From Bradyrhizobium sp. CCBAU 53421 (GTDB lineage Bacteria; Pseudomonadota; Alphaproteobacteria; Rhizobiales; Xanthobacteraceae), in NCBI RefSeq assembly GCF_015291625.1, contig NZ_CP030047.1:558001-622000 (forward strand): a stretch of 64,000 nucleotides of DNA. Reading direction: 5' to 3'. Of this stretch, positions 28,004 to 37,437 are shown piece by piece; position 1 is the first letter of the stretch; every line of letters starts with the position of its first letter. The notes below the pieces were generated by a model. The model saw only the letters and a program-made list of their open reading frames with translations, was not told where the DNA came from and did not search any database. The position numbers were made by a program, and so were the translations under genes.

Positions 28004-29371
28004 CCGCGCATTCGACTGCTCGGCCGCCAGCAGGAACGACAGCAGCGAGCGCATCTCGGCAGGCTTGATCGGCTTCTTAAGGAGTTCGTGGCCGAAGGCC
28101 GAGACGTCGGAGGCGGCCTTGGCCGAGTAGTCGGCGGTCACGATGATCGCCGGAACCTTGGCGTTGATCTCGCCGCGGATCACGTCGACGGCCTGGATGC
28201 CGGTCTCGCCATTGTCGAGGTGCAGGTCGGCGATGATGGCGTCGGGAATACCGTCCAGCGCGTGGATGCGCTCGAGCGCCTCGGTCTTGGAGATCGTCAC
28301 CGCGACGTCGCAGCCCCATTTCTCCAGGAGATGGGCGAGGCCCTCGGCGCTCGAGAGGTCGTTCTCGATCAGCAGGATCTTCGCGCCCTCCATGCCGCCA
28401 TAACGATAGTCGACGCTGGCCTGTTCACGCACCGGGATCGCCACCGGATCGAAGGTGCGGGGCACGGTGACCGAGAACACCGAGCCCTTGCCGGCGCGCG
28501 AATTCAGCCTGATGTCATGGCCGAGCAGGTCGGCAAACCGGCGCACGATCGACAGGCCGAGCCCGATGCCCGCCTTGTCGCTCGCGCCGGCGTCGCCGCG
28601 CTGAAACTCGACGAAGATGGCCTCGCGCTGGGCTTCCGGAATGCCCGGGCCGGTGTCGTGCACCTCGATGCAGATGTCTTCGCCCTTGAGGCGGCATCCC
28701 ATCAGCACGCTGCCGCGCTGGGTGTAGCGCAGCGCGTTGGCCAAAAGGTTCTGCAGGATCCGGCGCAGCATCAGCGGATCCGAGCGCACCACCGCCGACG
28801 TCGGCATGATCTTGAAGCCGAGGTTGCGCTTGGCGGCGGTTGCCACAAACTCGTGCTCAAGCGGCTCGAACAGCGAGGCGATGGCGACCGGACCGAATTC
28901 GGGCCTGAGCACGCCGGCATCGAGCTTCGAGATGTCGAGCAGCGTCCGCAGCATGTCTTCCAGCGTCGCCAGCGAACGGTCGATCTGGTCGGTCAGCGCG
29001 ACGCTCTTGGGCTCGCGGGCCATCTCGGTGAGTGCGGAGAGCGTCAGCCGCGCCGCATTGAGTGGCTGCAACAGATCGTGCGTCACCGAGACCAGCACCG
29101 ACGATTTCAGCGAGCTTGCCGCCTCGGCCTGTTGCTTGGCCTGCAGCAGGCGCCCATTGGTCTTCTCCAGCGATTGCAGCGCCTGCTTGAGCTGCTGGGT
29201 GCGGTCGCGCACCTGCTGATCCAGCGCGATCGCGGTCTCGAACAGCGAAAAGGCGTTGAGCTGCTGGTCGGTCGAACGTTCGACCCGCGACATCAGCGCC
29301 GCGTTGATCTTGCGCAGCTTCTCGGCTTCGCGTTCGAGGGCGGCAATGCGTGTGGTCTTGCTGTCGGTCAT
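27998..29371 (-). CDS. hybrid histidine kinase with C-terminal receiver (NahK/ErcS'-like)
   Basis: 457 aa from the ATG at 29371, which overlaps the FIST gene's stop as ATGA (translational coupling). The N-terminal ~100 residues are a coiled coil without a membrane segment or PAS core. HisKA H-box VSVTHDLLQPLNAARLTLSAL, N-box LLANALRYTQRG, G-boxes DTGPGIPEAQ and GIGLGLSIVRRF, then a receiver with IADLHLDNGE and KKPIKP. A cytoplasmic kinase that should take its signal from the FIST protein encoded just before it, as NahK does from NosP in pseudomonads. Confidence 0.9.
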   Translation of the reverse strand: MTDSKTTRIAALEREAEKLRKINAALMSRVERSTDQQLNAFSLFETAIALDQQVRDRTQQLKQALQSLEKTNGRLLQAKQQAEAASSLKSSVLVSVTHDLLQPLNAARLTLSALTEMAREPKSVALTDQIDRSLATLEDMLRTLLDISKLDAGVLRPEFGPVAIASLFEPLEHEFVATAAKRNLGFKIMPTSAVVRSDPLMLRRILQNLLANALRYTQRGSVLMGCRLKGEDICIEVHDTGPGIPEAQREAIFVEFQRGDAGASDKAGIGLGLSIVRRFADLLGHDIRLNSRAGKGSVFSVTVPRTFDPVAIPVREQASVDYRYGGMEGAKILLIENDLSSAEGLAHLLEKWGCDVAVTISKTEALERIHALDGIPDAIIADLHLDNGETGIQAVDVIRGEINAKVPAIIVTADYSAKAASDVSAFGHELLKKPIKPAEMRSLLSFLLAAEQSNARL

Positions 29372-30540
29372 TGCGGCGCGACAGCCCGCTTGCCGATGGC
29401 GATACCGGTCAGCGTCTGGTTGACATGCATGGAGCGATACTGCTCGCCATAGGTCTGAAAGCCAATCACTTTGTTGCGGCGATAGAGCTCCGACATCTCC
29501 CGCGACAGCTGGCGCTGCTCGACATCGAGCCGGCGCAGCACGCATTCGAAGCCGATGAACATCGAGACCTCGCCGAGATCCTCGGTCAGCTCCTTGAGCA
29601 GGCGGCTCGTCACGTCGATCGGGTCGCGCTCGCGCGCCACCGTCAGCACCATGCCCTCGTCGATCGCGCAGAAGAACTGCAGCGACCCGTCGGGATTGGT
29701 GCGCTGGATCGACCGCGCGTAATAGGCGCCGCCGACGCGGACCAGGACCGGATGCGCGGCGAAGGAGAACAATTCGAGCTTGCTGTCGCTGAGACCGACG
29801 GCACGGGAATATTCCAGCGCGGCGGGCTCGGCGTTCAATTCCTTGACGATACGGTGCTCGATGTCGGCTTCGGTCACCACCATCTTGGTCGAGGTCGGTT
29901 CGAAATGGTCGCATTTGAAGGTGCGGAACGGCAGCCGGGTCCGGATCAGGATCAGGACGGCGGCATCGGTAAAGGCTTCGCCGCCGTAGAACACCCACGA
30001 CTTCTCGAAGCGCAGGCCGTCGCCGGCGGAGCCGCCGACCACCGGAATGTCGCCGAGCGATGCGTAGATCGCCGACATGATGGTTTCCTCACGCTGGCAC
30101 ATGCCGTCGATGAAGAGCAGCCCGAAGGAATCCTCGGTGTGATCGCAATGCTCGGTGCGCTGCGCGAAGTCGTTCTGCAACTCGGTGCACATCGAGCGGC
30201 CATGATCGACCCGGAACGTCGCAAGATCGAACAGCGGCCGGGCGGCGATGACGAAATCGGCGGCGTCAAAGCCCATCGCGACGACGCTGTCCTCATCCCA
30301 GCCGCCGGGCGACAATTCGCCGGCCGTGGTGCAGCCGAAGATCGGAACGTCGCCCATCCGCCTCGACAACTCGGCAATGAATTCCTTCGGATCATAGAAC
30401 GGCGAGACGAACACCACGAGCATGGCGAGATCGGCCGCCGCCAGTTGGCGCGCGATCTCGTCGGCCGCTTGCCGCGGCCCGTCGGTCTTTGCCTGCACCA
30501 CGACAATACTGTCGGTGGCGCTGCCGTTCTGCTTCGCCAA
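29368..30540 (-). CDS. FIST-domain sensory protein (NosP-like)
   Basis: 390 aa from a TTG at 30540 preceded by GGGAGAACGCC; the frame is open to 30843 but that part looks non-coding (Arg/Pro-rich, no family match). FIST_N: LVVFVSPFYDPKEFIAELSRRMGDVPIFGCTTAGELSPGGWDEDSVVAMG; FIST_C: GLLFIDGMCQREETIMSAIYASLGDIPVVGGSAGD ... GFQTYGEQYRSMHVNQTLTGIAIG. No membrane segment. Gene order FIST then coupled hybrid kinase matches nosP-nahK of Pseudomonas, where NosP binds heme and nitric oxide. Whether this protein binds heme cannot be told from sequence alone. Confidence 0.82.
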   Translation of the reverse strand: MAKQNGSATDSIVVVQAKTDGPRQAADEIARQLAAADLAMLVVFVSPFYDPKEFIAELSRRMGDVPIFGCTTAGELSPGGWDEDSVVAMGFDAADFVIAARPLFDLATFRVDHGRSMCTELQNDFAQRTEHCDHTEDSFGLLFIDGMCQREETIMSAIYASLGDIPVVGGSAGDGLRFEKSWVFYGGEAFTDAAVLILIRTRLPFRTFKCDHFEPTSTKMVVTEADIEHRIVKELNAEPAALEYSRAVGLSDSKLELFSFAAHPVLVRVGGAYYARSIQRTNPDGSLQFFCAIDEGMVLTVARERDPIDVTSRLLKELTEDLGEVSMFIGFECVLRRLDVEQRQLSREMSELYRRNKVIGFQTYGEQYRSMHVNQTLTGIAIGKRAVAPQ

Positions 30541-30985
30541 AGGCGTTCTCCCTGACCTGAATTTTTTGCTTTTCTTGGCGCGGCCTGTCGTGACCGCGCG
30601 GGTCGCAAGGGCATACGGGCCATGCCGCGATGGGTTGCGGTCAGGCCTGCCGGTATCTTCTAGGTCGTGAGGGGAAATGTCATGGGCCGGGCGACTTCGC
30701 CGGCAGCTGCGCTCGTCGCAAGCGGCAACGGCGCCGTTCGACGCGATGACATGGGACACCTCCCGATGTGTTCTCCCGGCCCGGGCAGGGACAGGTTTGA
30801 TCGGTTCTAAAGTATCGGGCCGGACCCGCGCGTCAATCCGCAAGCCTACCGCCTCTGCCCGACCAAGGTAGTACCGCGCCGGACCGGGCGGCCGCTGCCC
30901 ATTTACCGGGCTTTATCGATTCTGCCTTAGTTTTGCCCTCCGGGGGCTGGGGCGGGTTGCTGCCGGACCCCGTGTGGTTTTCAGA
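30541..30985. other. 445-bp divergent region between the FIST gene and the chemoreceptor
   Basis: GC-rich; it contains several short inverted repeats such as CTACC-N16-GGTAG near 30846-30871, but nothing I can name. Must hold promoters for both directions. Confidence 0.35.
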
Positions 30986-33037
30986 ATGAAGACGGGGGTG
31001 GGAATGCCGGGACTCAAGCGATCGCTGTCGATCAGGCTCCCAACCCTCAGATTTCGCGCCAAGATCATGCTCGGCTTTGCCGTCACCTTGGCGCTGTCGG
31101 CAGCCACCATGGGCTTTGCCTACATGGGCTTCGAGCGGGTCTCCGCCGGCGTCGGCTCCTACCGCCAGAGCGTCGCGGAAGCCGATCTCGCCCGCAACAT
31201 CGATCGCGAACTGATCTCCTACCGTTCGCTGGCACGCTACTACGTCGCGACCGGCAAGGAGGACGACGCCAAGGCGGCGCTCGCCGCCGAGGCCAGCCTG
31301 AAGGACGCCATCGTGGCGTCGATGAAGGGCACCACCAATCCGGCTCGGCTCGAACAGGTCACCAAGCTGGAGCGCGAATTCCGCGCCTTCACCAAGATCT
31401 TCGCCGAGATCGTCCGCATCAAGGACGACAGCGCGCAGACCGCGCAGAACAGGCTGGTCCGCAGCGCGACCTCGATGCGCTACAAGCTCGACGATTTGCC
31501 GAGCAATGCCGATGATTCCGAGTTGCAGTCGATCCAGTTCGGCGCCAAGAAAGTTTCCGATCAGCTGCAGTCGATCACCGGGGCGGTCAACAGCTTCGTC
31601 GTCAACGGCGACAAGACGGTCGCCTCCAGCGCGCTCGCCCGGCTGAAATTCGCCGACAACCTGGTGAAGGGGATCACCTCGCAGAACGAGCGGATCACCC
31701 AGGGCGTGAAGGATATCACCGGACTGCTCGAAGAGTACCGCGAGGCGCTGGCCAAGCTGATCGCGAATGCGAAGTCGATCGACGAACTGACCGTCGAGAT
31801 GACCGAGTCTGCGGCCGCCATCAGCCAGGGCGCGGCGGCGATGAAGTCCGACCTGCTCGCCGATCAGAAGCGGCTCGAGACCGAATCGCATTCCATGATC
31901 GGCGAGACCGAGCAGCTCATCCTGATGCTTGCCGCCGGCAGCTTCGTGCTCGGACTCGGCTGGGCCTTCCTGCTCGGCAAGGGCATCTCGCGGCCGATCG
32001 CAGCGATGTGCGCGGCGATGCGCGAGCTCGCGGCAGGCAATTTCGACGTGGTGCTGCCCGGCCTCGGCCGCCGCGACGAGCTCGGCGAGATGGCCGGTGC
32101 CGTCGAAGAGTTCAAGGTCCAGGCGGTCGCCAAGGCCGAGCGCGATGCCGCGACCCAGGAAGCGCAGAACAAGGCGAGCGCCACCGCACGGCGCAACGAG
32201 CTGATTCGCTTCGCCGACGAATTCGAATCGGCCGTCGGCTCGATCGTCTCCAACGTGTCGGCGTCCGCGGTGCAGCTCGAATCCGCGGCGGGTACGCTGA
32301 CCCGGACCGCGGAGACCACGCAGAATCTGTCGAGCCAGGTCGCCGGCGCGTCCGAGGAGGCCTCCAGCAACATGCAGTCGGTTGCGTCCGCGACCGAGGA
32401 GCTGTCGGCGTCGGTCGACGAGATCGGCCGCCGCGCCAAGGAATCCAGCCAGATCGCGGATTCAGCCGTGCGCCAGGCCGAGCAGACCGACGCGCGGATC
32501 GGCAAGCTCTCGCGCGCCGCGCAGGAGATCGGCGACGTGGTCAAGCTGATCACGGCGATCGCCGAGCAGACCAACTTGCTGGCGCTGAACGCCACCATCG
32601 AGGCCGCGCGCGCCGGTGACGCCGGCCGCGGCTTCGCCGTGGTCGCATCGGAAGTGAAGTCGCTGGCGAGCCAGACCGCGAGGGCCACCGACGAGATCTC
32701 CACCCACATCTCGGGCATGCAGGCCGCGACGCAGGAATCGGTTGCCGCGATCAAGGAGATCGGCGGCACGATCGGGCAGATCTCGGGAATTGCGACCAAT
32801 ATCGCAAGCTCGGTCGAGCAGCAGAGCGCCGCAACGCAGGAGATCGCGCGCAGCGTGCAGAACGTCGCGCAAGGCACCCAGGAAGCCGCTGCCAGCGTCA
32901 CCCAGGTCAATCGCGGTGCCACCGAGACCGGAGCCGCCTCCGAAGAGGTGTTGAATTCGGCCCGCTCGCTGTCGGTCGAGAGCTCGCGGCTGCGCGAGGA
33001 GCTCGACCGCTTCATGGCGAACATCCGTGCGGCGTAA
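30986..33037 (+). CDS. methyl-accepting chemotaxis protein
   Basis: 683 aa if started at the ATG at 30986; GTG at 30974 and ATG at 31004 are alternatives. One transmembrane helix near residue 40 ([21 protein letters not shown]), a helical periplasmic sensor of ~270 residues, a second helix ([19 protein letters not shown]), a HAMP domain with [24 protein letters not shown], and a signalling hairpin whose tip [28 protein letters not shown] is intact. Ligand unknown. The ~2 kb helical periplasmic part resembles 4HB-type sensors. It lies between the NosP-like module and the IS110 element. Confidence 0.92.
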   Translation: MKTGVGMPGLKRSLSIRLPTLRFRAKIMLGFAVTLALSAATMGFAYMGFERVSAGVGSYRQSVAEADLARNIDRELISYRSLARYYVATGKEDDAKAALAAEASLKDAIVASMKGTTNPARLEQVTKLEREFRAFTKIFAEIVRIKDDSAQTAQNRLVRSATSMRYKLDDLPSNADDSELQSIQFGAKKVSDQLQSITGAVNSFVVNGDKTVASSALARLKFADNLVKGITSQNERITQGVKDITGLLEEYREALAKLIANAKSIDELTVEMTESAAAISQGAAAMKSDLLADQKRLETESHSMIGETEQLILMLAAGSFVLGLGWAFLLGKGISRPIAAMCAAMRELAAGNFDVVLPGLGRRDELGEMAGAVEEFKVQAVAKAERDAATQEAQNKASATARRNELIRFADEFESAVGSIVSNVSASAVQLESAAGTLTRTAETTQNLSSQVAGASEEASSNMQSVASATEELSASVDEIGRRAKESSQIADSAVRQAEQTDARIGKLSRAAQEIGDVVKLITAIAEQTNLLALNATIEAARAGDAGRGFAVVASEVKSLASQTARATDEISTHISGMQAATQESVAAIKEIGGTIGQISGIATNIASSVEQQSAATQEIARSVQNVAQGTQEAAASVTQVNRGATETGAASEEVLNSARSLSVESSRLREELDRFMANIRAA

Positions 33038-33061
33038 CGTTTGCGCCAGCCCATCAATTAT

Positions 33062-33082
33062 CGTCATCCCGGCGCAGGCCGG
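33062..33082. repeat. left part of a palindromic repeat interrupted by IS110
   Basis: CGTCATCCCGGCGCAGGCC-GG up to the insertion core (GG at 33081-33082). The rest of the same repeat resumes at 34191. Removing the element restores a continuous GGGACCCATAACCAC-family palindrome. Confidence 0.8.
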
Positions 33083-33088
33083 CAACTG

Positions 33089-34185
<1,097 letters not shown>

Positions 34186-34190
34186 ACACA

Positions 34191-34291
34191 GGGACCCATA
34201 ACCACCGCCCTTCGTTGACGTACGGATAACTTGCCGCGTGCCTATTACCTAGGCCGCGGCGTATGGGTCCTGGCTTTCGCCAGGACGACGG
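34191..34291. repeat. right part of the palindromic repeat interrupted by IS110
   Basis: GGGACCCATAACCACCG ... GTATGGGTCCTGGC ... CGCCAGGACGACGGA. The right arm pairs with the left fragment at 33062-33082, showing the repeat was whole before insertion. Confidence 0.8.
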
Positions 34292-34340
34292 AATCAATCA
34301 CGTTGCCGGGACGACGCCGTTGGTTGAGGAGGTGGCGGAA

Positions 34341-34721
34341 TCAATCCCGTCCGAACTGGTGCTTCAATTCCACCTTGGCGCGTTCCAGCCGTGACCGTTC
34401 GGTCTTCGGCAGTGTCCTGCCGGCGCGGTTGATGTAGAAGGTCAGCATCGACAGCGCGGACCGATAGGCGCCGCTCTTGCGGCGCGTGCTGTGCTCGGCA
34501 GATGTTTTCAGCGACGATGCGATCTTCTTCGCGCTGGTCTGCTTGAACACGCCGTGCTTGAGGTCGAGCGCGTCACTCTCTTTCGTTACCCGCTGCGACC
34601 ATCGCTTCGACGTCGTCTTGCTTGCTCCGCGCTTGCGGCGCGTCGTGCTCGCGGATCGCTTTGCTGATTTTGTCGCTGATTTTCTTGCCGTCTTGCGCGT
34701 CGCTTTCTTGTGTGCGGCCAT
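34341..34721 (-). CDS. DUF3175 lysine-rich protein
   Basis: 126 aa from MAAHKKATRKTARKSATKSA at 34721. The first ~45 residues are a Lys/Arg/Ala/Ser tail like histone-H1-type proteins; the rest (RWSQRVTKESDALDLKHGVFKQTSAKKIASSLKTSAEHSTRRKSGAYRSALSMLTFYINRAGRTL) is a DUF3175 domain. Function unknown; the tail suggests nucleic-acid binding. A candidate sigma-EcfG promoter (GGAAC-N16-TGTT) lies at 34773-34749, giving a leader of about 20 bases, so stress induction is likely. Confidence 0.82.
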   Translation of the reverse strand: MAAHKKATRKTARKSATKSAKRSASTTRRKRGASKTTSKRWSQRVTKESDALDLKHGVFKQTSAKKIASSLKTSAEHSTRRKSGAYRSALSMLTFYINRAGRTLPKTERSRLERAKVELKHQFGRD

Positions 34722-34748
34722 CGATGCCTCCGTGGCTTTCGAGCCGAG

Positions 34749-34773
34749 AACAGTTCGCAGCAATCGCGGTTCC
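34749..34773 (-). promoter_or_regulatory. candidate sigma-EcfG promoter of the DUF3175 gene
   Basis: On the minus strand GGAAC (34773-34769), 16-base spacer, TGTT (34752-34749). EcfG promoters of rhizobia follow GGAAC-N16/17-CGTT; the GTT part is kept. Well placed relative to the ATG at 34721. Confidence 0.55.
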
Positions 34774-34787
34774 TATGCCGCATCGCG

Positions 34788-34812
34788 GGAACCCTTGCCG
34801 GGCTGCGGCGTT
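34788..34812 (+). promoter_or_regulatory. candidate sigma-EcfG promoter of the MFS-otsB operon
   Basis: GGAAC (34788-34792), 16-base spacer, CGTT (34809-34812): an exact match to the rhizobial general-stress consensus. About 95 bp before the MFS transporter ATG and back-to-back with the promoter of the DUF3175 gene. Confidence 0.62.
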
Positions 34813-34905
34813 GACGTCGCGTGGCGGGCACTCCGTTTGCCGCAATCCTGGGAAAGAGAACCTTGGAACCTGCCGTTCCGGGGTCTTTCTCATTGGTCCA
34901 TTCTG

Positions 34906-36396
34906 ATGACACTGCAGCGGACACAATTGAGCTCTGCGACGACGCACGAGGCCGTGGCCCCAGCCACAGCAGACGAAGACCGCATCATCGAGACCTCGAT
35001 CCCGGTCAGGCTCGACAATCTCAGCTGGAGCGGCTTTCACACCCGCGTCGTGCTGGCGCTCGGTATTACCTGGATACTCGACGGGCTCGAGGTGACGCTT
35101 GCCGGCGCGCTGTCGGGCGCGCTGAAGGAGAGCCCGACAATGGGCTTCTCCAACGCCGATGTCGGCCTTGCCAGCAGCGCCTATCTCGCCGGTGCCGTGC
35201 TCGGCGCGCTCGGTTTCGGCTGGCTCACCGACCGGATCGGCCGCAAGAAGCTGTTCTTCATCACGCTCGCGCTCTATCTCTCGGCGACCGCTGCGACCGC
35301 GCTGTCGTGGAACGTCGCGAGCTACGCGCTGTTTCGCTTTCTCACCGGCGCCGGCATCGGCGGCGAATACACCGCGATCAACTCGACCATCCAGGAGCTG
35401 GTGCCGGCGCGCTATCGCGGCTGGACCGATCTCGTCATCAACGGCAGCTTCTGGATCGGCGCCGCGATCGGCGCGCTGAGCGCGATCGTCCTGCTCGATC
35501 CTGCTTTCCTCGCACCGGATCACGGCTGGCGGATCGCCTATTTCACCGGCGCGGTGCTCGGCCTCGTCGTGCTCTTGATGCGGATGTGGATTCCGGAGAG
35601 TCCGCGCTGGCTGATGATCCATGGCTATCCCGACCGGGCCCACAAGATCGTCGCTGATATCGAGACCTCGGTGCTCGGTCATGAACAGGCCAGCGAAGAT
35701 TTTGACAAGATCAGGTTGCGGATGCGCGATCACACGCCGTTGCGCGAGGTCGCGGTGACGCTGTTCTACACCTACCGGCAGCGCTCGCTGGTCGGGCTCA
35801 CATTGATGGCCGCGCAGGCATTCTTCTACAATGCGATCTTCTTCACCTTCGCACTGATCTTGACCGATTTCTTCGGCATCGCGGCCAGCAATGTCGGCTG
35901 GTATATCCTTCCCTTCGCCGCCGGCAATTTCCTCGGGCCGCTGCTGCTCGGTCGCCTGTTCGATACGCTGGGCCGCCGCACCATGATCGTGCTGACCTAC
36001 GGCACCTCGGGCGTGCTGCTGGCGCTATCCGGCTATCTGTTCTCGATCGGCGTGCTCAGCGCGCAGACCCAAACCATCGCATGGATGGTGATCTTCTTCT
36101 TCGCCTCGCCGGCCGCGAGCGCCGCCTATCTCACCGTCAGCGAGACGTTTCCGCTCGAGGTCCGCGCGCTCGCGATCGCCGCCTTCTACGCGATCGGCAC
36201 CGGCATCGGCGGCGTCATTGGCCCTGCGCTGTTCGGCGCGCTGATCGACACCGGATCGCGCAACAGCGTCTTCGCCGGCTACCTCTTGGGGTCGGCACTC
36301 ATGATGGTCGCCGCAGCAGTCGCATGGCGCTACGCCGTCGCGGCCGAGCGAAAATCGCTCGAATCTGTCGCGCGGCCCCTGGCATTTGTGGAGTAG
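34906..36396 (+). CDS. MFS transporter (sugar-porter/AAHS-like)
   Basis: 496 aa from the ATG at 34906; about 143 further open codons upstream overlap the DUF3175 gene and promoters and are not coding. Twelve transmembrane segments can be counted. Signature loops: GFGWLTDRIGRKKLFF between helices 2-3 and RLFDTLGRRTMIVL between helices 8-9. IPESPRWLMIHGYPDRA is typical of sugar/acid porters. Substrate unknown; a 4-base gap to otsB suggests a stress-related solute. Confidence 0.87.
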   Translation: MTLQRTQLSSATTHEAVAPATADEDRIIETSIPVRLDNLSWSGFHTRVVLALGITWILDGLEVTLAGALSGALKESPTMGFSNADVGLASSAYLAGAVLGALGFGWLTDRIGRKKLFFITLALYLSATAATALSWNVASYALFRFLTGAGIGGEYTAINSTIQELVPARYRGWTDLVINGSFWIGAAIGALSAIVLLDPAFLAPDHGWRIAYFTGAVLGLVVLLMRMWIPESPRWLMIHGYPDRAHKIVADIETSVLGHEQASEDFDKIRLRMRDHTPLREVAVTLFYTYRQRSLVGLTLMAAQAFFYNAIFFTFALILTDFFGIAASNVGWYILPFAAGNFLGPLLLGRLFDTLGRRTMIVLTYGTSGVLLALSGYLFSIGVLSAQTQTIAWMVIFFFASPAASAAYLTVSETFPLEVRALAIAAFYAIGTGIGGVIGPALFGALIDTGSRNSVFAGYLLGSALMMVAAAVAWRYAVAAERKSLESVARPLAFVE

Positions 36397-36399
36397 ACT

Positions 36400-37233
36400 A
36401 TGACGAAGCATGAATTGGCCGAAATGCCCCTGGATGACGACATCGCCCCTGACGCGACGACCGGCAGCGCGCCGGCGCCGGCATCGCTGATTCCGCCGCT
36501 GGATCGCACCGCGGTGCTGCTCGACATCGACGGCACGCTGCTCGATTTCGCGCCGACGCCGCGCGAGGTCTGGGTGCCGCCGGAGCTCGCGACCACGCTG
36601 AAGCAATTGCACGAGCGCACTGGTGGCGCGCTGGCGCTGGTCAGCGGCCGCTCGCTCAACGACATCGATTTGATCTTCGCGCCGGACCAGTTTCCCGCGG
36701 TCGGCGGCCACGGCGCCGAGATGCGGCTGCAGCCGGACAGCGAGGCGGTCGCCGCGCACGCGCCGCCGCTCGACAAGGAATTGAAGCGTCGTCTCGCTGC
36801 GATCGCCAAGCTCAGTCCCGGCATTCTGCTCGAGGACAAGGGCTATTCGCTGGCGCTGCACTACCGGCTGGCGCCGCACGCTGAGAAGGCGATCTATGAG
36901 GCGGTGTCGCTGATCCGCGCCGAGCTGCCGAATGCGCCGATCGAGGTGCTGCCGGGCAAGAGCGTCTGCGAGATCAAGCATTCCGGCTTCACCAAGGCCA
37001 CCGGTGTGCTCGAGTTGATGACGCATGAACCGTTCAGGGGACGCCGCCCGTTCTTCATCGGCGACGACGTCACCGACGAGACCGTGTTCGCGATCATGCC
37101 CGACTTCAACGGCCTTGCATTCTCCGTCGGCCGTCGCGCGACCGGCGTCGCCGGACATTTCGCCGGGCCGAGCGATGTGCGAACGTTCCTCGCGCAGCTG
37201 CTCGACGACGATAGGGACGCCAGCCTGTCCTAA
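36400..37233 (+). CDS. otsB: trehalose-6-phosphate phosphatase
   Basis: 277 aa. HAD-type hydrolase that removes phosphate from trehalose 6-phosphate. Motif I VLLDIDGTLLDFAPTP (DxDGT), motif II ALVSGRSLNDID, motif III/IV PGKSVCEIKHSGFTKATGV and FFIGDDVTDETVF. A 30-residue acidic/Pro-rich N-terminal extension precedes the domain. Follows the MFS gene at once and precedes otsA by 204 bp; the two steps of trehalose synthesis are thus side by side. Confidence 0.94.
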   Translation: MTKHELAEMPLDDDIAPDATTGSAPAPASLIPPLDRTAVLLDIDGTLLDFAPTPREVWVPPELATTLKQLHERTGGALALVSGRSLNDIDLIFAPDQFPAVGGHGAEMRLQPDSEAVAAHAPPLDKELKRRLAAIAKLSPGILLEDKGYSLALHYRLAPHAEKAIYEAVSLIRAELPNAPIEVLPGKSVCEIKHSGFTKATGVLELMTHEPFRGRRPFFIGDDVTDETVFAIMPDFNGLAFSVGRRATGVAGHFAGPSDVRTFLAQLLDDDRDASLS

Positions 37234-37380
37234 CCAAATCACCTGCATCGCACGCTCGAATCGAATGCGGTTGTTTTGCGTCGTGGCGCTTGCCTCGCAT
37301 GAATTTTTCTTTTCGCGAGTTCCCGCGAGTTCCGTGCGCGTTTGTCAGAATTTGGTTTCAATTGGGAGATTCCTTGATCA

Positions 37381-37405
37381 GGAACCATCTTGATGAATGG
37401 TTGTT
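37381..37405 (+). promoter_or_regulatory. candidate sigma-EcfG promoter of otsA
   Basis: GGAAC (37381-37385), 16-base spacer, TGTT (37402-37405), the same element type as upstream of the DUF3175 gene. It lies 33 bp before the GTG start, with AGGAGGGG between. Confidence 0.55.
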
Positions 37406-37437
37406 AATACGCGAGTTGACCAACAGGAGGGGACCGG

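Noticed and set aside
34477..34905. Long N-terminal extension of the MFS frame
   Set aside because: It overlaps the DUF3175 gene and the stress promoters; the first transmembrane helix and normal length fit the ATG at 34906.
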